DNA of 64,000 nt from Dermatemys mawii (Eukaryota > Chordata > Testudines > Dermatemydidae), in assembly GCA_007922305.1 (NCBI GenBank), contig ML677358.1, positions 10,175,810 through 10,239,809 on the forward strand, read 5' to 3'. Position numbers and translations under genes: made by a program. The notes under the pieces are model-generated. The model was not told the DNA's origin, did no database searches, and was given only the letters and a program-made list of their open reading frames with translations. How positions within the stretch are numbered: the first letter of the stretch is position 1; each line of letters begins with the position of its first letter. Positions 47,385 to 58,129 of the stretch are shown one piece after another.

Positions 47385-47765
47385 CGCAGGGACTCACTAA
47401 CACTCTTTGAACCCCAGTTTTACATCTCATCTAAAAGACTGCACTGGCAGCAATAGATTGCAATGTCCCACATGGTAGAGAACAGCTTTAATGAATAAAA
47501 ATGAGTTGGACTAAAACACAGGATCACCTTATGTGTTATCCCTAAATCCTGATCTGGATTTTGCAGTCATAAAAGGGACAGATGCACTGCACACAGCACC
47601 CCCTAACTACATGCTGAGGTATTGTTGCAATACTCAGACCAATAATGCCACTGTCTACATTATGTGCACCACTTTCTGCAGCTTTTTTGGAAGTATCCCA
47701 ATCAAGTACTGACCAGGGCTCAACCTCTCCTAATTCTGAGGTCTGATGAAGTTAGTCATTAAGCT
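47385..47765 (-). mobile_element. 5S-rRNA-headed SINE (SINE3/AmnSINE1-like)
   Basis: In antisense, 47690-47760 reads AATCAAGTACTGACCAGGGC and TTCTGAGGTCTGATGAAG. This is the complement of the 5S rRNA internal region ('ctgatctcggaagctaagcagggtcgggcctggttagtacttggatggga'). About 250 bp further down the element, GTTTTACATCTCATCTAAAAG is the complement of the '..ggatgagacgtaaaac' segment that follows this head in sauropsid copies. Too diverged to be a 5S gene. Confidence 0.7.
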
Positions 47766-48374
47766 GTGAACATAAATCATGCGAAAAAGCTTCCACCTGA
47801 TTTTTTTAAAGAGTATTTACTTGTCATTCTACGCCCATTATGTATTTGAATTTTACTGGCACAGATGTTGGTTCAAAGTGAATTTTAAAGTAGGTGCAAA
47901 TATTTGTAGAAACCAATTTTTTTATTCTCATCCTCAAGATTTCATGTTGAAATCAGCTGCACATCCCTATATGTAGGGAGGAGAAATAATAGCAAGTCAT
48001 TTACCTGGCCAGTCAGAACTAAGCAACACAATTCAATTTTAAATTATGGGAGTGGGGCAGAAGAGGAGAATTAACAGTTTTGGGAACTTATTCAGGATTT
48101 TTTGTTTTGAAATTTGAAATTTCTGAAATTTCAAAATTGGAGAAATTCTGACCAGTTCTGTAGTTGGTCAAAAAATATGGAACAAATGTCATGACTATTT
48201 TGGCAAAAAGTTGAACTCCCTGCCTCCCCCACATCCAATTTTGAAAGGTCATGATCCATAAATAATAAAAAAGAAAATATTCTTGATGATGAATATATTC
48301 AAAGAAATCATGCTTTGTTGCTGGATATTCCATGATCTGAAAAAGTGGCTAAATTCATGGATTAAATTAGTCAC
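47766..48374. other. Unique AT-rich sequence
   Basis: No gene. 48095-48150 has clustered GAAATTT words resembling the AT-rich TIR element. Confidence 0.35.
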
Positions 48375-48605
48375 TGTGAATTATAATAACACTTCTATTG
48401 TGCTTTTCATCTAACTCAAAACATGTTATGTATGTTCATTGCATTCCACAACACTCCTCTGAGACCTCCAAAGTGAAGTCAGGTGCAATGACTTGCCCAT
48501 GGTCACTCAGAAAACCTGTGGCAGGATTGGGAATAAAATCCAGATCTCCTGACTTCTGCCCTGTGCATTAGCAACAAGGACATCCTTCCTCTCACATGTG
48601 GCTAC
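48375..48605 (-). mobile_element. MIR-type SINE
   Basis: GCAATGACTTGCCCATGGTC, CTGTGGCAGGATTGGGAATA and CCAGATCTCCTGACTTCTGC give the antisense MIR core and head. Confidence 0.85.
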
Positions 48606-50967
48606 CATCTTAAAAAAAAACAACTAAAAGGGAAGTAAACCTCTTTAAGACCCCTTCTGGTTCTTTCCTGCTAGAAATAAGATCCCTCTAGAACAAGTCC
48701 TGTGATTCTGACACAGCATCTCTTTGTCTGTTGCTGTGACATACAGTATCAGATTCGAAAGTACCGTGACATGATGGAATCTTAGGGACACCCACAAGGA
48801 GTTTGGCCATGATGTTCTGAAGACTTTGGATGTGGGAGAAGTATCTGTCCCTCGAGTGCTGAGAGAGAAAAGTGGGTCTGATTGCTTGATGGTTGCTCAC
48901 CACATAGAGAACTACAGGAAACCAAGTCCTTAGGGAACAGTGTTGCCCCCCAATTTAGCCAGCCATCTGGCTGCTGGAGTCCATTGCATTGAATTTATGG
49001 TCTGGTAGAATTGCAACCACCAGAGCAGGACACCTCAAAAGGGAAGTTCCTCGTTGTCTAATTCTGTACACTCAGAATCCCAAATAATTGCAAAATTGGT
49101 TGTCTCCCAGTGTCCCTGGATGAGGATTTGTCGATGCTCCAAGATGCCAAACTTGCAGGTTGATGCTAGTTCCCACAAATCCATCCCAAAGCTAGTTTAA
49201 AAAAAAACATGTGTGTTTCCTCATTATGGACAGAAAATAAAACACTGTATCCATATTCTATAGCAGGTCTGGACCCGTTCTGCAGGGTGGATTACTACTC
49301 TCCCATTCATCTGCTGCTATCAGCATTGCTTTATATTTTTCTTACTGCATTATTTTACTGTGCTGTGTAATAAATACCTCCTGGCTCACAAGACAAGACA
49401 GTGACTCATACCAGATGTCTTCTGAAGTCCTTCAGTTGCTAAATGACCAGATCCATGGTACCAAAGTATTAGTGGGAGTTTCCTCATGATAGTGGTAGAT
49501 GATATAAAGCTAAGTTTGCCATTGTTGTCTGTCAAAAGATGTGCCAGAATTTGCAATCATGTGACAGCCCTTTAAATGTATAGGTGACTAATTCATAAGC
49601 AGGAAAATGTGACATTATTGATGTATAAACTACTCTCTCTGCTTTCTAGCTCCATCTGCTGGAAATGAAACAAAACCCTGATTTAACAAACACTCCATAG
49701 CAAAATGGAAGCCCTATTTGAATGTTCACGTTATCAGTAAACATTTGAGCAGGTTTATAGTCAGATTTTGCATGGGGTCAATTTCTGTGCTAAACAAAAC
49801 CCAAGGACCACTCTCTGCATGTCTGTCAATGCCATAGTACTGCAGTGGAGGCTGTCAAGGAAAATCAGAACGAAAGAAAAGTGAAGCACATCTGCACGGG
49901 GGCTGGAAAACTTGATGACATCTGCTGGTTTTATAGGAGTTGGCATTTTCTGCTGCTGTATCCCATTAAAGAATTGATCTTTGGGATACAGGAGGAGACA
50001 CACAACAACAATTTTGACACAAATAGGTTTGACTAATTTGAGTCTCTTGTATCCATGGTGATGTACAATCAGTGGTTCATACCTTAAAAAGTCTTTTATT
50101 CTAATGTGATCATGGAATTGTTTGCTTATCAAACTCTTGTCTCTGCTTGATACAAAATTTAACAATTGGGGGAAGGAGGGACTGTTTGGAATTTTTTAAT
50201 TAATATTTTTCAGTTATAAACTTTGTAGTTATATTTTGGAGCATGCCTGTGCAGACAGGAAAATATAAAAGCGAGAACAATCTTGCAATTAAACAAAACC
50301 TAAGCTACACATAAAGAGCACCCATAAAATTGGGTTACCACTTCTGGGGATAAATCTTAAGGTCCTTTCCCAGGCCAGTGTGCCTGCTGCACAAAAAAAT
50401 CACCAAGGAAAGAAGTGTATAGGAAGCAAGTCTCCATGAGGTTTCCCTCGTGGCATTATCCCCATATCAGTCTGGGAGAACAAATGGGCTCCCATGTCTT
50501 ACCCATTAAATGCCAACTGACTTCAGCAGGCATCTTGCCAGAGTAAGGAGGACCGAGTAATAACGGAGGAAAGATTTCAGGGTTGGGCCCTGCACATTTG
50601 AATGAAGGAAACTAGCGTGAGTGACTCTGGATACTGAAAAGGGACACCCCTCTCCACCCACTTCCACTCTAGCTGTGCAAAGAGATCTAGGCTCCTTAAA
50701 CGGTAGGAAATGTGTTTTTTTAAAAAAGTCAGTGCTTTCTAACTGAGGGTGACCCACCCAGTATCAGCACGCAGGCTGCTATGGCAATCAGCCTAGAGTA
50801 ATATCCTAGGTGATTTGCATAGCCTCCCTCTGACTCTGCCCAGCACTTGGGCACTGAGTCTGTCCCTGTTAACATCCAATACAGTGTAGCTGTCAGGTTC
50901 CCAACCCAGAGCCTGTATCAGCTCAGCATCAGAAAGGAGTATTCTCCCTCAGGTGGTGGCAAAGGTA
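48606..50967. other. Unique sequence, no gene recognised
   Basis: The 134-codon minus frame 49761-50165 has no recognised domain. No classified repeat seen. Confidence 0.4.
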
Positions 50968-51087
50968 GGACGACTAGACAGCAAGTGTGAAAAATCGGGA
51001 CAGGCAGAGGTGGGTAATAGGTGCCCATATAATATAAAGTCCCAAATGGGGGGATTGGCCCTATAAAATTGGAACATCTGGTCACCC
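50968..51087 (-). mobile_element. 120-bp Tc1/mariner-like MITE, copy 2
   Basis: This is the same family and exactly the same length as 26001-26120, in inverse orientation. It ends AACATCTGGTCACCC and is bounded by TA at 50966-50967 and 51088-51089. The internal segment CAAGTGTGAAAAATCGGGAC is the complement of the copy-1 right part. Confidence 0.8.
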
Positions 51088-51544
51088 TAGGCAAAGGGGA
51101 GTTGGTGCTATGCTACATTTCCACTTCCCTGACACTGGGAATTTGTATTACAGAACTGAGTGGGAGGGGAAGGAGTCTGCCCTCTAAGCAACTTAGAGTA
51201 GCCTCTGAGCTGCTCTAAACTGTGCCTGGATGCCTATGGCTCCAAGAGGCCATTCCAGCTGCTGGAGATCACCGGAGCATATCAGTGCTCTGGTCATATA
51301 TTTCCCCCGCCTCCCTCCAGCAACAACCCATACCCAGGGGGAATCTGAGGAGCTGGCTAGATGTGTTTCACTGTCCCTTTGCGCTGGTGGAACAGTGCAA
51401 AGGTACCACAGTGGGGCTAAGAATCCGCCCCCATCTCTAATGTGCGGAGGTGTGGCAAAGGCAAGCCTTGTTTTGGTAACCCACACTTACCCAGTGTGAC
51501 TCTGTCTCCTAGTGGCTGGACACCGAGCACTTTACAGTTCTGCT
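51088..51544. other. Unique sequence
   Basis: Overlapping short frames at 51193-51499 lack signatures. Confidence 0.4.
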
Positions 51545-51665
51545 CCAGCCTTTGAGCTAACTGACCCTGAGCCTTTTGAGCTCAGGCAATAGAGGCTTGT
51601 GCTTTTAGACCCAGAAGTCCTGAGCTCAGTCCCCACTGCGGATGACCCACCCTGGGGAGTTGCAT
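51545..51665 (+). mobile_element. Possible tRNA-derived SINE fragment
   Basis: TTTGAGCTCAGGCAATAGAG followed by AGTCCTGAGCTCAGTCCCCA resembles a tRNA-like head with a degenerate B box. The family is familiar in turtle sequence but the assignment is uncertain. Confidence 0.4.
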
Positions 51666-52204
51666 TACAACGGCTTTCTTTGCACTTGGCTAGCAATAAA
51701 TGTGAGCATTCAGGCTGCTGTGATTTATGCCAGGAGACCAGATCTGCATAAAGTGGCTCCAGGATCAGAGGAGGGTAAAAAGGTCACTTCAAGCCCTTCC
51801 TACGTTGCTGTACATACTTTTGAGGTGTAGCTAAGAATCTGGACAACAAGTCTGCATTATTCTTCCAGCTCTAGTAAGTAGTTTATGATATTGTAACCCA
51901 TGATAGCAGTGTGGCTCTCTTTGTGTAAGTTATGCAATAGTGTCACATATAGCACGAGAACAATCATATAATCCATAATTCCAGTTAGAATATTGATCAA
52001 AGAAGAGTTCCTTCTGTAAAGAATCATTCTTCCTCCAGTTTAGATTTGTACCAGCAAGTGGCGCTCAACGCTTTCTTTGCTTCACAGCTGTATTTTCAAG
52101 CTTCATAGAGCTGAACTGTGAGGAGCTCTGAGTGTTAGCATATACTCAGGAATTGATTCTCCCCCAATGCACATGAATGTCTCAATGAGAACTGACCTCT
52201 AAGT
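51666..52204. other. Unique sequence
   Basis: No gene recognised. Confidence 0.4.
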
Positions 52205-52330
52205 CTGTATTCTATTTATTTATTGATTCATAATCAGAACATCTAGGATCCCGAGTCATGGACCACGACCCTGTTGCACCAGGTGCTGTTTCACAAACAT
52301 GAAGCTCAGTGGAGCGGGCAGAATTGGGTC
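52205..52330 (-). mobile_element. Old SINE/LINE fragment
   Basis: TTTATTTATTGATTCATAAT, then GAGTCATGGACCACGACCCT and GTTGCACCAGGTGCTGTTTC match the antisense of a widespread sauropsid repeat ('cccagtcatggaccaggaccccattgtgctaggcgctgtacaaa'). Confidence 0.7.
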
Positions 52331-52339
52331 TCTAGAACA

Positions 52340-52475
52340 CAGGAATAAGAGCAAGCTTGGCCTAAGTTTTCGGAAGTTACTAGTAACTTTTGAGTGCTTC
52401 ATTTTTTGTATATTCCGCTTGAGAGCCTTGATTTTCAAACAGCACTGAGCCCCCAGCCTCTGAAAATCAGGCCCT
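52340..52475. repeat. Small inverted repeat ('ctgaaaatcaggcc' family)
   Basis: CTTGATTTTCAAACAGCACT then GCCTCTGAAAATCAGGCCCT is typical of the 'gctgagcacctctgaaaatcaggcc' repeats. A related scrap occurs at 39165-39195. Confidence 0.55.
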
Positions 52476-53699
52476 CAGGGTGTTCTGTTCAGAGCAATTA
52501 ACTCTAAAATATAGAATCCTAATGATTTCAACGGGCCCATTTGTAAAATACTACATAAGGATTGGCTCAAATAGATTTTTTTTTCTGACACATACTAACA
52601 GTCCACTGCTTTTTCCTGCCCTGAATAAATCAAAATTAAATATAACACGTTGTTTGTTAGGTAGTAAATAAAATAAAAGTTATTGCTGCAGCTTTGTAAA
52701 ATTTGATATCCATGGACTAGTTGTAGTTTCAAAAAATCTGAATAAAAATTAAACTGAGCAGAAAGTGAGATGGAGTTGTGTATTAGAAGTGTGCCATACA
52801 CAGCTGTGTTTCAGGGATCCCTTGAACTTTATATATGATAAAATCAGCACACAACAGAACAAATGACATTTTTTCATTTTATATTTATTATTCCTTTGAA
52901 CTAGTTACAAACATAGCAATTACTCTCAAGACAGAAAAAAATCATGATGTATAATTAATTTCTGTTATAGAAATCAATCCCCACTATGTAAACCCATGGA
53001 AGATACTGAAGAATAAAAAAAAAGCAAAAGCTAATATCTCTTAGTGGGAAAAGTATTTTTTATTAAGTTAGACTTTTTTGAAGCTTTAAGGTAGAAATTG
53101 CAACCTAACACGACAGATGTATAGAGATATTTGATTCAGTTTTCATCCAGCATGCATGAATGTCACAGTAGGCAGATGGTCTCCATAAGAGAATGCATGA
53201 ATTGTTGTTGTCTCTCAGAATGCAAAATTTTATATACCAGATTCCGTTGTACATTGAAAAATTCCAGTTCTACTTCTAATACTTTTTTCATTATCATTTG
53301 AGTCTCCGCCAACCCTCGTTAATGATGCTACAATGCTTAGGATTTCAATCCAATTGGCAACAAGCCAGCCGTGAATGCTTTTAAAGCCATATAGGCTCAC
53401 TCTATTGCACAATTTCACCAGCAGAGAGATCTGATTCTTTGGTAGCAAAATCTGGTGGAAAGCATAATATTCTTACAAACATAATTATGTATTTAAAATT
53501 AGATAAAATTGGCCAGAGAATCTGGCCCAGTGGGCTAGGACTTGCTCATCTTACTCACAAGTAGCCATGTCAATGTCACTAGATCTAGTATTGTTATAAA
53601 GGGTTATATGCAGGGAATTGCCAAATATCCTGTGCCACAGTTTTTGTTGATCATTACCATAGTATCTGAGCACCACACAGTCATTAATGTATTTGGTTT
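52476..53699. other. Unique AT-rich sequence
   Basis: No gene or repeat recognised. Confidence 0.4.
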
Positions 53700-53840
53700 A
53701 CAAGCCTCCTGTGAAGTGGGGAAGTGCTCTGCTATTATCCTCATTTAACAGAGGGGAAACTGAGGCAGGATGTGGTAGAGCAAAGAATTGAACTTAGTCT
53801 TGAGCTCCAGGATAGCACTCTGACCACAGAACTAGCTTCT
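53700..53840 (-). mobile_element. MIR-type SINE fragment
   Basis: ATTATCCTCATTTAACAGAG and GGGAAACTGAGGCAGGATGT give the antisense MIR 'cccattttacagatggggaaactgaggca' segment. Confidence 0.85.
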
Positions 53841-55491
53841 CTCTCTAGGGTAACAGGCTTCAAAATCTCGGCATTCTCATCAGTTTATTTTATATTTTGT
53901 TTCTTGCTGTGAAATAAATAAATTTTCCATTGAAGGCTGGTTTCAGAATAAAGAACATGAGTAAGGAGAGCCAAATTCAGCCCATTCATGGGACATTTAA
54001 AGCAGGTAATCAAGTGTCTAAATCTGAGTATATTTGGGGGCTCAAATCCCCATCTGTCGCTTTTTTTTTAAAAAAAAGCATGGCTCCATTGATGTCAATA
54101 GAGCTACAATTACTTACCCTTGGCCTATGTTTAGAAAGTGTCCATCCTTGGGCCTTTTCAAGAAACACAATGAAAACATAATTACAATACCGTAAACATA
54201 AAACTCGCTTTTATTATTGTATATTCATACCCAGATTCAGGACATTTATCTGTGTGGCTAGATCTTTCAACCATACCAATCCAGGGAAATCTGAATAACT
54301 TACAAATGTCTTGCAGTGGAAGACAGAAATGAATCAAGCCAGTTTTAGGGAGACAGTGATTATATAACAAGACAGGCATGTGGGTGGTGGTGGGGGGTAA
54401 TAGTTCAGGTTTTGTGTTTGTTTTTTTTTTTAAAGCCCCCTGCTTCCAGAGATAAGTGATTCCATAAAAATGGGAGGAAGGGGGGCAAATTTCTAGCCTT
54501 TATGGTTGTGAAGAAAAGCTGGAAAATGTGACCCAAATGCATCCTAAAGGCTAAGAAATCAGGCAGCAAAGAAAAAGATTGGTTTAAAACCAGGAGACTT
54601 TTTTTAAAAAAGAAATCATGATACTGGAGACCTGACGTAATTTTTGCAAAACTTGTTTTGCCAAGAAATATTATCAAGAACATTATCCGTAAGCTAGTTT
54701 CAACGGTGAGATGGGATCTCTGAGTGATATGCAAAGAGGAGCATGTTTCTGCTACTGTCAGCTGACCCAATGTAAGTGGCCTAACAGCTATGGGCTAACA
54801 TTTGGGGCTGATGGCTATATAGCCCTTATCTGGCTGGAGGACTAGACACCCCCTTTTCCCTGCAGATCGCTCCTGCAGGGAACATTGTGGATTGGCCTGC
54901 CTATTCGCAGGCCACCCCTCATCTCAGGCCATTCTGTTTTTTAGGTGTTCAGAGCCTTTGGTGTGCCTAATATTGTACAATATGTAACAGATACACTGTA
55001 CAGTACATATAGCGAGGCATAGGGAGCACAAGGTCTGATAGTCTGGAAGTTAATTGTGACTTGCCAGGGCATAAGAACACCACTTATACCCACCGAGGGG
55101 ACTACACGGAGCTTAGGTTCAGGCTCAGAGGGCAGGCAGTCTGTGTGCATCTGTTACTCTGATCCTCAATAAGTGGGCAGGGAGGGGTGGTATAGACCAG
55201 CAGCCAGCTACTTCCCCTTTCACCCCAAAACATGGGTGAAGCAAGCACGATGCTCTACGCTTCATTGAGTGGCAAAGCAGCTGGAGAGGGGAACTGAAGA
55301 TCTGACCTACTGTTGTATTCAGGGGTCCATCTTGTGCCGTGTAGATTGTGAATCTTGGTATTCTCATTACATTAACTAAGCAAGTTATCAGTATTTCTAC
55401 TATAAAAATAGCATTTTGATCATTTTTACAGTAAAACAAATGATGCTTTGAATTACTAGCTACAAACTGATGCTGTTACATTAGCTATACA
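53841..55491. other. Unique sequence
   Basis: No gene recognised. T/A homopolymer tracts occur near 54061-54078 and 54420. Confidence 0.4.
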
Positions 55492-55564
55492 GAGGCCCTG
55501 ATTCATAGCACTACTTGTGATTAAAGTTAAGCATGTGCTTATGGACTTTGACGGATCAGGGCCT
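55492..55564. repeat. 73-bp palindromic MITE-like repeat
   Basis: The ends AGGCCCTGATTCATAG and GACGGATCAGGGCCT are inverted, with the inner CTTGTGATTAAAGTTAAGCA / GCATGTGCTTATGGAC portion typical of the sauropsid 'gatcctgcaaacacttacgcacgtgcttaactt' family. Confidence 0.65.
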
Positions 55565-56900
55565 GTATATTTCTCGACCCATGAGACTTATGACACAACA
55601 CAAAGTAAGGGGAAAGATGTTCCCAATAAAACTGCAAGAAGCTATTATGACTGAGGTTTTCAAAGCCATCTAAAATATTTGGACTTCCCTTTCCTGTTGG
55701 TTTTAACAGGAAGTGGGCATCCATTCCCACAGACATCTGTGAAAATGTCAGCCTCCACCTTGTATATGATTCTTTGTCTCTGATCACACAAATATTGTGA
55801 ACAATGATGAGGCATTTGAGCTTTGACTGAATGCTGGAGAGAGACTCCGCAGAGAGATGTTGAAACGCGTGTGATTCTGAAAACAACTTCCTAATAGAAT
55901 TATTCACAAGCTGAAATTCCAAAGGAAAAAGCCAGGAGGCCAAGTTAGACATCTGTATGGCTTTTCACTGAGATAATAGTAAACCATGGGATAGTGACCT
56001 AGGCAAACAGCAAAGTAAACTTCAGATGATCTGATTAGCTTCATTGGCTATGATGCAGACACATTATGTGTATGTTCAATACCATGTGAAAGACCATTCA
56101 TTTAAGATGAGGGCATCTTTGGGGAAATCTTCTGTTATTAGTACCCCTGGTGACAGCAGTCAAGCTGTAACACAGCCTACAGGGAAATAAAATCTATAAC
56201 ATAATTAAGTCAGCCTCTTGCATAAACATGAGTAAGCAACATTCTCGAGGACAATTACAGTATGTGTGTTTACTCTGTTGGATAAAAAATTGATTCCAAC
56301 TGAATGGAGCATTAAGAAATATCTTTCCGTCCTTCCTTTTGTAGACAGAGTAGGGAAAATAATTTTCTTCTTTTAATGGTTATTCCTAGATAGACTTTTC
56401 CATCACCTACTGCAAAAGGGAGATGTTTTTGGCTGGAACTAAAATTTGTGTATGGAAATACTTATGCCATTCCTTATGAATAATATAGTGAGGTATTTAT
56501 TCTATGGAGGTTATGAATACAGCCTTCACTGTACTTCCATGCAGATAACTGATGTGACTGCAGAAAGCTGCTAATTAATATAGCTGCTATCAAGGCAAAT
56601 TTAGTGTATAGTATGTGTGTGAAAGGTTAAGCTGCTCTAAACCTATTGTAAGGTGGTAATGATTCAACTTCATATTTCTGAAATTAAGGCAGTGGATTTG
56701 AAATCCCAGGAACATTCACTGCATTGCCTTTACATACACAATAACGTGTTTATATATAAAATGAGTAACATTTTCATATTTTTTTTTTTACATTCTATGA
56801 ATGGAAAGTTATTTGCAATTAGCTTGCATAATTGGCTCTGCTTCTTGTGTAGTCTGCCAGCTCTTTTTTTTTAAAAAAAACAACAACAAATGGGGACCTG
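55565..56900. other. Unique sequence
   Basis: No gene. 56000-56350 is repeat-free with AATTAAGTC/TAATTAAG words. Confidence 0.35.
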
Positions 56901-56970
56901 TCATAGATTCGTTGCTTCTAAGACCAGAAGGGATCATTGTGATCATCTAGTCTGACACAGGCCAGATACA
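56901..56970 (-). mobile_element. CR1 3' end, antisense
   Basis: TCATAGATTCGTTGCTTCTA, AGACCAGAAGGGATCATTGT and GATCATCTAGTCTGACACAG match the classical antisense CR1 terminus. Confidence 0.9.
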
Positions 56971-56971
56971 A

Positions 56972-57080
56972 GGCACCGTCTCCGTGGGTGCTCCAGCCCT
57001 GGAGCAGTCAAGGAAAGAAATTAGTGAGTACTTAGCATCCACCAACAGCCAAGATTCCCCTCCCCCCAACCCAGCGCCTC
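56972..57080. mobile_element. Fragment of a GC-rich interspersed repeat
   Basis: GCACCGTCTCCGTGGGTGCT, CCAGCCCTGGAGCA and CCCCCAACCCAGCGCCTCCC resemble a turtle DNA-transposon-type repeat I know by sequence but cannot name with confidence. Confidence 0.4.
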
Positions 57081-57613
57081 CCTGGATGAGAAAAGAGATC
57101 ATACCCTGCATCGTGAATCTGCATTAGCTGCCAGTCTGGAGAAAATGGCTTTCAGCTTTGCTCCTTAAGAAGCAGTCACAAAAAGGATGGTAAAGAACAT
57201 AGGGCAAATTTAGGGTCAGATTCAAATACCCTTAACCATATTAAGCAGCATTATCCTCCACGAGCATCCTAGTGACTGCAGTGGGGTCATCTATCTCAGA
57301 CTCTGGCCCTTGAGTAGCACCCTGATCCTTTGTATTTTTACATTTACTTTATCAGTTTGTTAAGCAGATTCAGAGGAGCAAATGGGAGCTGATATAATAA
57401 CCAGAGACCACGCATTAAAGTGCAATGTATGTCCCATTTAGAACTAGATTGTGCCTGCTGCAACCAAGCTGTCTATGGCACAGGGACAAATATTTGATAT
57501 TGTGCTCTTCAATGTAGCAGAGAAAAGTATAACATGATCCAATGGCTGGGACTTGAAACTAGACAAATGCAGATTGGCAGTGAGGGGAACTAACCAGTGA
57601 AACAATTTACTAA
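57081..57613. other. Unique sequence
   Basis: No gene recognised. A palindromic-family scrap (GGGTCAGATTCAAATACCC) lies at about 57214. Confidence 0.4.
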
Positions 57614-57910
57614 GGCCTGGTCTACACTAGTGGGAAGGGTCGACATAAAATACGCCACTTCAGCTACATGAATAGCATGGCTGAAGTCGACGCATCTTAG
57701 GTTGACTTACCTGCAGTCCTCACGGTGGCAGTGGTTGACAGCGGGCTCCCACGTCAACTCTGCCTTGCGCCTTTTGGTGAGCTGGAGTTCCAGAGTCAAC
57801 AGCAGTGCCTCTGGGGATTGATTTATTGCATCCTGACAAGACATGATAAATCGATTCCCCAATAGATCGATCTCTACCTGTCGACCCAGCCAGTGGTATA
57901 GAAAAAGCCC
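57614..57910. mobile_element. PIF/Harbinger-like MITE, copy B
   Basis: This 297-bp element starts GGCCTGGTCTACACTAG and ends GTATAGAAAAAGCCC, flanked by TAA at 57611-57613 and 57911-57913, the 3-bp duplication expected for PIF/Harbinger. It aligns end to end, same orientation, with copy A at 45361-45663. No coding sequence. Confidence 0.85.
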
Positions 57911-57985
57911 TAAGGGTCATGGGGGATTTTTCGGAAGTGACAAAGAGTCCTGTGGCACCTTAAAGACTAACTAAAATTTTTTTTA

Positions 57986-58028
57986 GAGCATAAGCTTTCG
58001 TGGGCTAATACCCACTTCGTCGGATGCA
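57986..58028 (-). ncRNA. Hammerhead-like motif of the coding PLE copy
   Basis: On the minus strand: core CCGACGA (rc at 58017-58023; U4 to C), stem II GTGGG/CCCAC with a 6-nt loop, GAAA (rc at 57996-57999), a 3-bp stem III capped by TTAT, then C17 before the expected cleavage point. Only position 4 departs from the CUGANGA consensus. Confidence 0.6.
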
Positions 58029-58053
58029 TGCAGTGGAAGTATCCAGGGGCAGG

Positions 58054-58061
58054 TATAAATA
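58054..58061 (-). promoter_or_regulatory. TATA-like box in the PLE pseudo-LTR
   Basis: TATTTATA on the element's sense strand (TATAAATA on the other) lies 30 nt before the hammerhead core. The same octamer with the same spacing occurs in the older copy (38702-38709 to core 38740). Promoter function is inferred. Confidence 0.45.
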
Positions 58062-58080
58062 GGTAGGCAAGAATCAGGTG

Positions 58081-58126
58081 GAGATAACAAGGTTAGTCCA
58101 ATCAGGCTGAACCAGCTTGTTATCTC
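58081..58126. repeat. 11-bp hairpin in the PLE 3' untranslated region
   Basis: GAGATAACAAG (58081-58091) and CTTGTTATCTC (58116-58126) are perfect inverted repeats with a 24-nt loop, located right after the endonuclease stop. Confidence 0.85.
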
Positions 58127-58129
58127 TAA

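Noticed and set aside
47690..47760. Possible 5S rRNA gene
   Set aside because: Too diverged and embedded in a SINE body.
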